A stretch of DNA of 11,305 nt, taken from positions 1-11,305 of the forward strand of contig SYIB01000219.1 of the NCBI GenBank assembly GCA_005798965.1. The letters are read 5' to 3'. The number at the start of each line of letters is the position of its first letter. The stretch's first letter is position 1. The notes beneath the pieces were generated by a model. It was not told the origin of the DNA. It did not search any database and saw only the letters and a list, made by a program, of their open reading frames with translations. This DNA comes from Planctomycetia bacterium (GTDB taxonomy: Bacteria; Planctomycetota; Phycisphaerae; Phycisphaerales; SM1A02). The position numbers and the translations under genes were made by a program. Of this stretch, positions 1-5,962 are shown one piece after another.

Positions 1-1
1 C

Positions 2-202
2 GATCCGCTGCAGATGTACATGAATGACGTGTACACCGTGAACACGAACATCGCGGGCATCGCGGGCATCAGCCTGCCCGGCGGCGTGGATCGTTCGAGC
101 GGCCACGCCCTGCCGGTCGGGCTGCAGCTGCAGGCGCCGGCTTTCGCCGAGAGCCGCCTGCTGCGCGCGAGCGAGTTGCTCGAGCGCCTGCTGACGGCCT
201 GA
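2..202 (+). CDS. gatA: Asp-tRNA(Asn)/Glu-tRNA(Gln) amidotransferase subunit A, C-terminal end (partial)
   Basis: Only the last 66 codons are present; the gene enters from the left edge and stops at TGA 200-202. The reading frame begins DPLQMYMNDVYTVNTNIAG and continues with GISLPGGVD and LPVGLQLQAP, which is the typical end of GatA: the DPLxMYLxDxxTVxxNxAG segment, the GxSxPxG segment and then LPVGLQL. GatA is the amidase-signature subunit of GatCAB. It releases ammonia from glutamine to convert misacylated Glu-tRNA(Gln) or Asp-tRNA(Asn). The Ser-cisSer-Lys catalytic residues lie upstream of the window and cannot be checked. The 3' end overlaps the antisense C-terminal codons of mutY by 134 bases. 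Other amidase-family enzymes share parts of this end, but the DPLxMY...TVxxN block favours GatA. Confidence 0.9.
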   Translation, partial: DPLQMYMNDVYTVNTNIAGIAGISLPGGVDRSSGHALPVGLQLQAPAFAESRLLRASELLERLLTA

Positions 203-1220
203 CGCACGATGCCGTCTCGAGCACGCGCCTCATCGCGTTGGACATGGCATGCGCCGAGAGCGCATCGGTCACAACGACGCGCCAGCCGCTGGCCATGCGT
301 CGCGGCGCCGTCGCCACCCAGACCCTGAAGTTCACCCGGCGCGGCGAGGTGACCATGGTGAATGCACCCGCCTCGACGATGCCTCGCACAGCAGGCCACG
401 CTGCGCGTGGATCGAACGATCCGGCTGTGCCTGCCGTGGCATGCTCGATCGTCGGCGTCTGCCAGAGCCCTGCCCAGAGGCCTCGATCGCCCCGTCGTTC
501 GAGCACGATTCCACGAGCATTGCGCATGACCAGCGTCTCCCAGTGCACCGTTGGCCGTGCAGCCTTCGTCGCGACGGCTGGAATGCGATCGACCGACCCA
601 GCACGAAGGGCGGCGCATCGCGATCGCCACGGGCACGACTCGCAACGGGGCGCCCGTGGTGTGCAGGTGAGGGCGCCAAGTTCCATCAATCCCTCGTTGA
701 GTGCCGACGACGAGGATGCACGATCCACCAGATCCTGCGCGGTCGACCACAACCACTCCTGCGTGGGGCGATCCGCCGGATCCTCCGGACGACCATGCAC
801 CCGGAGCAGCACCCGCGCCACGTTCCCGTCGACGATGGCAGCGCGTTCGCCATGCACGATGCTGGCGATCGCACCAGCGGTGTACCGACCGACTCCGGGC
901 AAGGTGACGAGCTCGGCGGCGCGCTTTGGGACCGTGCCGTCGAACCGGGCCACGCACGCCTTCGCCGCTTCATGCAATCGCCGGGCTCGGCGGTAGTAGC
1001 CAAGCCCCTGCCACATCGCGAGCACCTCGTCTTCCGTGGCAGCCGCGAGCGCTGGCGCCGTGGGCCAACGCGCGACGAACGCCTCGAACCGCTCGATCAC
1101 GCGACTCACCTGCGTCTGCTGCAGCATGCACTCGCTGACGAGGGCTCGATAACCGCTCCGCTCACGCCGCCACGGAAGGTCGCGCGCGTGTTCGGCGAAC
1201 CACCGTTCGATCGCTGCCAC
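69..1220 (-). CDS. mutY: A/G-specific adenine glycosylase MutY
   Basis: Base-excision repair enzyme that removes adenine mispaired with 8-oxoguanine or guanine. Numbering from a GTG start at 1220 gives 383 residues. Visible parts: RDLPWR near residue 13; SECMLQQTQV with catalytic Glu30; helix-hairpin-helix LPGVGRYTAGA from 107; IVDGNVARVL with catalytic Asp131; a [4Fe-4S] cluster loop with Cys186, Cys193, Cys196 and Cys202 (C-x6-C-x2-C-x5-C); then a NUDIX-like recognition domain from about 226 (LVMRNARGIVLERR...GLWAGLWQTP) to about 335 (MSNAMRRVLE). The open frame runs upstream to an ATG at 1355, but that overlaps the start and Shine-Dalgarno site of the divergent gene and adds 45 residues that resemble no MutY N-terminus. 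The GTG at 1220 sits just before the conserved IERWF and is preferred, though no clear Shine-Dalgarno precedes it. The last roughly 48 residues are Arg/Ala/Gly-rich, lie beyond the normal domain end and are encoded antisense to gatA. Confidence 0.93.
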   Translation of the reverse strand: MAAIERWFAEHARDLPWRRERSGYRALVSECMLQQTQVSRVIERFEAFVARWPTAPALAAATEDEVLAMWQGLGYYRRARRLHEAAKACVARFDGTVPKRAAELVTLPGVGRYTAGAIASIVHGERAAIVDGNVARVLLRVHGRPEDPADRPTQEWLWSTAQDLVDRASSSSALNEGLMELGALTCTPRAPRCESCPWRSRCAALRAGSVDRIPAVATKAARPTVHWETLVMRNARGIVLERRGDRGLWAGLWQTPTIEHATAGTAGSFDPRAAWPAVRGIVEAGAFTMVTSPRRVNFRVWVATAPRRMASGWRVVVTDALSAHAMSNAMRRVLETASCVRPSAGARATRSRAAGGSRRKPAPAAAARPAGRGRSNDPRRRAG

Positions 1221-1342
1221 GAGCCACTTTGCCGAGGGTGAACCTCGCGCCGAACCGACCTTTGCGCTACCTTGACAACTTCCACGCCCGGCGTGACCGC
1301 GGTCGGTGCCGCTGCACCGCCCCGTGGCTCGCCCGCTGATCG

Positions 1343-1350
1343 AAGGAAGG
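1343..1350 (+). promoter_or_regulatory. Shine-Dalgarno site of the helix-turn-helix/repeat gene
   Basis: The purine run AAGGAAGG lies 3 bases before the ATG at 1354, with its AAGGA core 6 bases away. It is one of the clearest ribosome binding sites in the window and decides the start of the downstream gene in favour of 1354 over the in-frame ATG at 1306. It also argues against a mutY start at 1355 on the other strand, because the two start codons would overlap. Confidence 0.75.
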
Positions 1351-1353
1351 TCC

Positions 1354-2520
1354 ATGTCACGCCTGTTCTACTCGCTCGAAGAGGCCGCCGCGAAGCTCAA
1401 GAAGTCGCCCGCCGAACTTCTCCAGATGGCCCAGGCGGGTCAGCTCCAGGAGTTCCGCGACAAGGACCAGATCAAGTTCAAGGCAGCGGACATCGACCAG
1501 CTCGCCCAGACCGATGATGACGGTCTCGATCTCGAACTCAGCGATCTCGGTGGTGGCAGCAGCGGTGGCTTCGATCTTCCGCTCAGTGGCAGCGGCGCGG
1601 GCGGCCCCGTGCTTGCCGGTGATGGTCTGGACCTTGACCTCGATCTTGGTGCACCCTCGGTTCCACCATCACGCGCCGCGGCTCCTGCCGATGATGACCT
1701 CCTCGGCGGCCTCGGACTGGCCGACAGCGGCGCGGGGATGAACACCCCCTCAGCACCGGCAGCGGGCGGCGATGATGACCTCCTCGGCGGCCTCGGTCTT
1801 GCTGACAGTGGCGCTGGCGCCGCATCGCTCGGTCTCGCCGACAGCGGTGCGGGCCGCAGTGCACCGACGACACCCATGGCTGGCGGTGATGACGACCTGC
1901 TCGGCGGCCTTGGTCTTGCCGACAGCAACCCCGGTCGTGCGGCCAGCGGTGCCCGGCCGAGCGTTGGCCTGGCTGACAGCGGCGCGTCACCCAGCATGGG
2001 CATGGCCGACAGCGGCGCGTCACCCAGTGCCGGCATCGCTGCCGATGGCGGCCTGAGCGACAGCGGCCTGAACCTCGAGACCGTGGGCTCAGGCAGCGGC
2101 CTCCTCGACATGACGCGCGATGCCGCCGACGAAAGTTCGGCGGGCCTCCAGCTCTTCGAGGAAGTCTCGGCCGATGATTCGGCCCCGAACGCGGCCAGCG
2201 GCCTCTTCGCCGATGTCGGTGCGGGAGCCGAAGGCGAAGCTGATGCTCCTGCCGCCGCGATCGGTGCCTTCGGCGTCGGTGCTGCCGTGGTGCCCGAGGA
2301 AGTCAGCGGAGCCTGGAGCGGAGCAACGGCCGGGCTCATGCTCGGCGCAGCTGCGTGCCTGACCATCTGCCTCGTGATCGCGATCGGCACGTCGCTCGGC
2401 GGCACGCCCACGCTCACTGGCATGATCAAGGGCGACATGATGATCTGGGTCGGCGGACTCGCCGGTGCCGTCGTCGTGTTCGGCGTTGCCGGCTTCTTCA
2501 TCGGCAAGGCGACCGAGTGA
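1354..2520 (+). CDS. Helix-turn-helix protein with acidic LADSG repeats and two C-terminal membrane helices
   Basis: 388 residues of unknown function. Residues 4-52 (LFYSLEEAAAKLKKSPAELL...FKAADIDQLA) match the excisionase/MerR-like helix-turn-helix pattern, with a strand ending IKFKAADIDQLA as in HTH_17-type domains. Residues 54-300 are acidic, Gly/Ala/Ser-rich and presumably disordered. They contain three copies of DDDLLGGLGLADS (113-125, 140-152, 179-191), a further LGLADSG (159-165), two tandem 11-residue units (204-214 and 215-225) and shorter degenerate LSDSGLNLE-like units. Two hydrophobic segments follow (about 328-349 and 369-386), ending in GKATE. The protein may be a membrane-anchored DNA- or protein-binding factor, but the helix-turn-helix lacks a strong basic recognition helix and may bind protein instead. 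Similar architectures are familiar from planctomycetes, which is recollection and not a search result. psd follows after 7 bases, so the two are probably co-transcribed. Confidence 0.85.
   Translation: MSRLFYSLEEAAAKLKKSPAELLQMAQAGQLQEFRDKDQIKFKAADIDQLAQTDDDGLDLELSDLGGGSSGGFDLPLSGSGAGGPVLAGDGLDLDLDLGAPSVPPSRAAAPADDDLLGGLGLADSGAGMNTPSAPAAGGDDDLLGGLGLADSGAGAASLGLADSGAGRSAPTTPMAGGDDDLLGGLGLADSNPGRAASGARPSVGLADSGASPSMGMADSGASPSAGIAADGGLSDSGLNLETVGSGSGLLDMTRDAADESSAGLQLFEEVSADDSAPNAASGLFADVGAGAEGEADAPAAAIGAFGVGAAVVPEEVSGAWSGATAGLMLGAAACLTICLVIAIGTSLGGTPTLTGMIKGDMMIWVGGLAGAVVVFGVAGFFIGKATE
1690..2028 (+). repeat. In-gene repeats coding DDDLLGGLGLADS and LADSGASPS units
   Basis: Three related coding blocks begin at 1690, 1771 and 1888. 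The first two share gatgatgacctcctcggcgg exactly; the third differs at synonymous positions. Two tandem 33-base units follow, with the 20-mer gacagcggcgcgtcacccag at 1975-1994 and again at 2008-2027. The 33-base period equals 11 codons, so the reading frame is kept. The array looks like in-frame expansion by slippage or unequal crossing-over: older copies have drifted at third positions while the 33-base pair is still nearly identical. Confidence 0.85.
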
Positions 2521-2527
2521 CCGATCG

Positions 2528-3199
2528 ATGCTGCTGAGCAGGTATGGCCTGCGCGAGTGGGGCATCGCCACGGCCGTCGCGGCGCTTCTGTGCATTGGCG
2601 TGTTCGTGTGGTCCTTGCCAGCCGCGCTCTACGCCGTGGTTGGCGTGCTTTGGCTTGGCGTTGTGGCGTTCTTCCGCGACCCGCTTGGCCGTCGCCCGGC
2701 AAGCAGCGACCCCGCCGACATGGTCAGCCCCGCCGATGGCAAGGTCAGTGCCGTCTTCACGGTGCCTTGGCATGATGCGATCGGTGGACCCGCCACAGTC
2801 GTTCGCATCTTCCTGAGCGTGCTTGATGTGCACATCAACCGCGCGCCGTGTGCGGGAACCATCGAGGCCATCGAGCATCGCCCGGGCAAGTACCTCGATG
2901 CACGCACCGAAGAGAGTGCGCGCGTGAATGAGAGCAACACCGTCCGCATGCGAACCGCAGGCGGCGATCCGATCGGCATCCGCCAGGTCTCCGGCGCGAT
3001 CGCGCGCCACATCGTGTGCGCCGTGGCACACGGCGACCGGCTCGATCGCGCGGAACGATTTGGCCTGATCAAGTTCGGCTCGACGACTGAACTCATCCTG
3101 CCTCGCCCCGAAGCCGTGGCGGTCCGGGTGAAGGTGGGCGACCGGGTCACCGGTGGCGTCACCATCCTGGCCCGGCTCGAGCCGGAACGCACGCCCTGA
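2528..3199 (+). CDS. psd: Phosphatidylserine decarboxylase (short, pyruvoyl-dependent form)
   Basis: Converts phosphatidylserine to phosphatidylethanolamine at the inner membrane. The 223-residue product has one or two N-terminal hydrophobic segments (about 12-48) followed by FFRDP. SPADGK at 67-72 and LDVHINRAP at 99-107 (His102) are conserved active-site segments. IKFGSTTEL carries the self-cleavage site Gly184-Ser185, where processing would yield a large beta chain and a small alpha chain with an N-terminal pyruvoyl group. Length and motifs fit the short bacterial Psd group. The ATG at 2528 is chosen because it lies just after the upstream stop and before the first membrane helix; an in-frame ATG at 2465 would overlap the previous gene. 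The Shine-Dalgarno is weak, which fits read-through from the upstream gene. No pssA neighbour is visible, so the serine-phospholipid synthase must be elsewhere. Confidence 0.93.
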   Translation: MLLSRYGLREWGIATAVAALLCIGVFVWSLPAALYAVVGVLWLGVVAFFRDPLGRRPASSDPADMVSPADGKVSAVFTVPWHDAIGGPATVVRIFLSVLDVHINRAPCAGTIEAIEHRPGKYLDARTEESARVNESNTVRMRTAGGDPIGIRQVSGAIARHIVCAVAHGDRLDRAERFGLIKFGSTTELILPRPEAVAVRVKVGDRVTGGVTILARLEPERTP

Positions 3200-3210
3200 G
3201 CGTGCTCAGG
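3189..3210. terminator. Hairpins spanning both convergent stop codons (possible bidirectional terminator)
   Basis: CCTGAGC (3195-3201) pairs with GCTCAGG (3204-3210). This palindrome contains both the psd TGA (3197-3199) and the opposing TGA (3208-3206 on the minus strand). An alternative stem, GCACGC (3189-3194) with GCGTGC (3200-3205) and a 5-base loop, uses overlapping bases, so the two cannot form together. No T-run follows on either side, so intrinsic termination is uncertain. Confidence 0.35.
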
Positions 3211-4306
3211 CGGCCTTGCCGTGGTCCTGGCCCTTGTGTCCATCCTTCGCGCGTGACTGAATCCGCTTGATTCGCGTCAGGCTGCTGGCCACGGATTCGC
3301 CGAGCGCATCGGCGAGCGGTGCAAGTTCCGGTGCAAAGGGGCGATCGGCATCACGGAAGAGCACAAGCACTGCCGGGCGCGTGATGCCCTCGCGGCACGC
3401 CACGGCGCAGACCGCGCGCCCCGGGAGCAGCCCTTGCAGCCGGCGGAAGGTCTCGGGCGGCGGCGTGGAGCCATCGAAGATCAGCGGCGCGCCGTGCATG
3501 GCGAGCGAGGCGCACCACTCGTCGGCCAGCGTGTCCAGCATGCCCGACATGGCGGAGCGGGAGACATCGTCGCGCAGATAGCCACAGAGGTCGTAACGGC
3601 CTTCGCCGCGCTCCACGAAGACCGCGCAGTTCGCAGCGCCCATGCGCAGGACGAAGGCCTGTGCGGCCAGCTTGAGCATGGCATCGACATCGCTTTCAAG
3701 GGTGAGGATTGCGCGCAGTTCCGCGGACGCGGCGGCCAAGACCACACGCTCCTCGGTGCGCTCCTGCGCCTGGGCCAGATCGCTCACCACGCCGCCAAGT
3801 TGACGATTGAGTGCCTCGCGCTCGCGGCTGAGCCGGCGGCACGCGGTCTCCAACACATTCAACCGCCGCTCGCGCAAGCGACGCGCCACACCTTGCTCGA
3901 GCCCGAGTGCGATGCGTGCACGGAACTCGGCTTCCTGCTCTGCTCCGCTCAGCACATCCACCACGCCTTCGCGCAAAGCGGCGAGCAGCAGGTCACGATC
4001 GGCCGTACGCGCGATGCACACGATGCCCACGTGCGGCGCCAGCGAGCGGATCGTGTGCAGGAGACGCGCACGAGCGGCGCGTACACCATCGAGATCGAGC
4101 ACCACCAGATCGAACGAGCTCTCGCGCAGCAGGGCGAGTGCCTCGCGTACGGCCGTCGCCGGCACGATGTCGGTCTTCCACCCGCCTGCCCCACGCACGA
4201 CCGGCGTCCATGCTTCCGCACGCGAACCGCACAGCACGATCCGTGCGGTGCCAAAGCGCTTGATGGCATCGGTGGTGATGGACGCAGCAGGTTCGCGAGT
4301 GGTCAT
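3206..4306 (-). CDS. Degenerate receiver domain plus GAF domain protein
   Basis: 366 residues, counting from the ATG at 4306, which has GAGGA 6 bases upstream; an in-frame ATG at 4324 would add six residues. Residues 21-136 have the alternating fold of a response-regulator receiver: ARIVLCGS, then FDLVVLDLDG with a possible phospho-acceptor Asp71, then GIVCIARTADRD. The acidic pair normally after strand 1 is replaced by CGSRAE, and the conserved Lys near residue 120 is absent (VVDVLSGAE), so ordinary phosphotransfer is doubtful. Residues 138-180 are charged and probably helical or coiled-coil. Residues 187-345 look like a GAF domain (AFVLRMGAANCAVFVERGEGRYDL...APLADALGESVASSL). The tail is Lys-rich. 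There is no DNA-binding or catalytic domain. It is last in a minus-strand set, 79 bases after tsaB, and may have its own promoter. A signalling or sensory role is inferred; the ligand is unknown. Confidence 0.8.
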   Translation of the reverse strand: MTTREPAASITTDAIKRFGTARIVLCGSRAEAWTPVVRGAGGWKTDIVPATAVREALALLRESSFDLVVLDLDGVRAARARLLHTIRSLAPHVGIVCIARTADRDLLLAALREGVVDVLSGAEQEAEFRARIALGLEQGVARRLRERRLNVLETACRRLSREREALNRQLGGVVSDLAQAQERTEERVVLAAASAELRAILTLESDVDAMLKLAAQAFVLRMGAANCAVFVERGEGRYDLCGYLRDDVSRSAMSGMLDTLADEWCASLAMHGAPLIFDGSTPPPETFRRLQGLLPGRAVCAVACREGITRPAVLVLFRDADRPFAPELAPLADALGESVASSLTRIKRIQSRAKDGHKGQDHGKAA

Positions 4307-4312
4307 GGGATG

Positions 4313-4317
4313 TCCTC
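4313..4317 (-). promoter_or_regulatory. Shine-Dalgarno GAGGA of the receiver-GAF gene
   Basis: On the minus strand GAGGA lies 6 bases before the ATG at 4306. It falls inside the six-codon extension that would be used if translation began at the ATG at 4324, so it favours the shorter 366-residue product. Confidence 0.55.
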
Positions 4318-4385
4318 GGCGCATGCATCGGCCAGCACCACGGGGTGATGAAGTGCAATCGCGGATTTGGCTCGAGGAAACGGCG

Positions 4386-5078
4386 TTATCCGCTGTGCCG
4401 CTGTCGCCAGAGGGTCACGGCCTCGGGCTCCCGCGCGTACTCGGGGCTGAGGGCCGCGGGGGCCACGCGGTGGCCATCGTCCCACAGCCGCCTCGCCGCA
4501 GTCATCACCCCGGTGCCCGACCACATCGGCTCGACGACGGCCGCCCCATGTGCATCGCACGCCCGCCGGAGCGCCGACGGGCAGTGTGCATCGGCCAGAA
4601 CGGTCGAACCCGGTTGGGGCACCCAGCTTCCCCACTCGATCACCGACGCCGTGCGCTGGGACCAACCTCGATCCCCATGCGCAAGCGTGGCGATCCATGC
4701 CGTGGTGCCTTTCACGGCGAGCACGGCGTGAGCCGACTCAGGCACTCCCGATGCAGGGGCGGGCCAGGTCGAGCACACAGCCACGAGTGCCGACGGCACC
4801 GCGATGCAGGGCAGCCCATGCACGGTGGCGATCGACTGCGCTGCGGCGATCGTGGTGCGCAGACCGCTGAATCCGCCGGGCCCCACATCGACGGCGACCC
4901 ACGTGAGTTCGGCAGGCATGAGGCCAGCCCGAACGCACACATCATCGATCGATGGCCAGAGCCAGTCCCGCTCGCGTGAAGGCTCAACATGGTCGCTGGC
5001 GATCATGGCGCCGCCATCACGCCACGCCGCCACGCCGACGGAACGCTGCGAACCGGTGATGGCCAGTCCTGCGGTCAT
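4386..5078 (-). CDS. tsaB: tRNA threonylcarbamoyladenosine biosynthesis protein TsaB
   Basis: TsaB is the non-catalytic partner of TsaD in forming N6-threonylcarbamoyladenosine at position 37 of ANN-decoding tRNAs. The 230-residue product has an ASKHA-like N-terminal strand (GLAITGSQRSVGVAAW), a middle WPSIDDVCVRAGL segment where the family has LLPxIxxLLxxAGL, and the diagnostic DVGPGGFSGLRTTIAAAQ at 64-81 in place of the usual VGPGSFTGLRIG. The C-terminal LSPEYAREPEAV matches the family's terminal PxYLRxPEA segment. The N-terminal Asp of the typical LAIDTS strand is replaced (LAITGS), which is tolerable because TsaB itself does not catalyse the reaction. The ATG at 5078 overlaps the stop of the preceding metallophosphoesterase as ATGA, with AAGG just upstream, so translation is probably coupled. 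TsaD, TsaE and TsaC are not in the window. Confidence 0.88.
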   Translation of the reverse strand: MTAGLAITGSQRSVGVAAWRDGGAMIASDHVEPSRERDWLWPSIDDVCVRAGLMPAELTWVAVDVGPGGFSGLRTTIAAAQSIATVHGLPCIAVPSALVAVCSTWPAPASGVPESAHAVLAVKGTTAWIATLAHGDRGWSQRTASVIEWGSWVPQPGSTVLADAHCPSALRRACDAHGAAVVEPMWSGTGVMTAARRLWDDGHRVAPAALSPEYAREPEAVTLWRQRHSG

Positions 5079-5962
5079 CCTTCGAAACCAACCGTCGCAA
5101 GGAAGACGGCCTCGCGAGCCAGGTCGGTGGCTGCTGGCAAGTCGCCCTCAAGGGGAATCTCAACGGCGACACCTCGCGTGTGATCGCTGTTGAGGAGCAG
5201 GAGTTCCGGCGAGACGGCCTCGGCCCCCTGCTCAACGTACGCATGCCCACAGACCATCAGCCTTGCACCGAGCCGCTCCGCCACGCGACGCGAACTCTCG
5301 GGTGTCTGCCCACGACCCCAGGTGAACTGCCAAGCGATCCCCTCGTGGTCGGTGTACCGGGCTGGATCAAGCTCGCGATCGAGTGCACCGACATCTGCCG
5401 ACTCGACCTCGAAGGGAGCCGGCGTGCTGTGAGCGCAGAACAGCCCGCCCATCGATCGGACCGCGAGGGGCATGGCCAGGATGAATCGATCGACCGCATC
5501 ACTGACCTGCTGCATCTGGTCGCCGAAGACCCAATCGAGCCCATCGAGGAAGAGTTGCACCTGCTCCCCTGCTCCCTTGGAGATCCGCAGTTTGCATGCC
5601 TGCGCGAGCTCGTGATTGGCAAGGAGCGGATGCACCTGCGTCGGATAGGCCAGAACGAGTTCAGCCACGCGCACCAGCATGCGGTAGCTCGTGTCCATGC
5701 CACCAGTGAGCGACTCACCGTGGATCAGTTCGTGCAGGATGACGTGATGATCGGGCGAAGCGTCAAGCCGCGCCAGCTGGAGGACCGCCTGCAGGTGCAC
5801 CAGGTTGTCGTGCAGGTCACCAGTCGCCAGCAGCGTTCCACGCGAGGGGATCCACTGCGTCGCGCCGCGGCGACCTTCGGCGGTGCGCATGCACTCGGCT
5901 GCGGCCAACAGCACATCGGTGACCGCTGTGGCGTCGCGAGCATCGATGCGAACGACGCTCAC
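5075..5962 (-). CDS. Metallophosphoesterase-fold protein
   Basis: 295 residues from a GTG at 5962 whose GTGA overlaps the stop of the upstream DUF1573 gene. Metal-site motifs of the calcineurin-like phosphoesterase fold are seen in order: GDLHDN at 48-53, LANHE at 114-118 in place of GNHE, CAHS at 176-179 and CGHAY at 238-242. The second canonical motif, GDxxDRG with its bridging Asp, is replaced by HELIHGESLTGGMD at 77-90, so a Glu or His would have to serve there or one metal site is altered. The protein is otherwise close to the serine/threonine-phosphatase and diadenosine-tetraphosphatase layout, but without those family signatures. No signal peptide or membrane segment is visible, so it is probably cytoplasmic. 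The substrate is unknown. It lies between a surface-type DUF1573 protein and tsaB, and the 4-base overlaps at both ends imply tight co-expression. Confidence 0.8.
   Translation of the reverse strand: MSVVRIDARDATAVTDVLLAAAECMRTAEGRRGATQWIPSRGTLLATGDLHDNLVHLQAVLQLARLDASPDHHVILHELIHGESLTGGMDTSYRMLVRVAELVLAYPTQVHPLLANHELAQACKLRISKGAGEQVQLFLDGLDWVFGDQMQQVSDAVDRFILAMPLAVRSMGGLFCAHSTPAPFEVESADVGALDRELDPARYTDHEGIAWQFTWGRGQTPESSRRVAERLGARLMVCGHAYVEQGAEAVSPELLLLNSDHTRGVAVEIPLEGDLPAATDLAREAVFLATVGFEG

Noticed and set aside
238..1241. Long plus-strand open frames (252 and 330 codons) opposite mutY
   Set aside because: They are antisense to a gene with all MutY motifs, their proteins are Arg/His/Pro-rich with no recognisable domain, and high GC content alone keeps such frames open.
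1690..2028. Regular repeats considered as a CRISPR array
   Set aside because: Repeat spacing keeps the reading frame, the 'spacers' are coding and similar, and no cas genes are present.
1440..2702. 420-codon minus-strand open frame opposite the repeat gene
   Set aside because: Its Pro/Arg/Ser-rich repeats are simply the reverse reading of the LADSG repeats. The plus strand has a strong ribosome site, a helix-turn-helix and membrane helices.
3434..4979. Plus-strand open frames of 304 and 390 codons
   Set aside because: Antisense shadows of the receiver-GAF and tsaB genes with no domain support.
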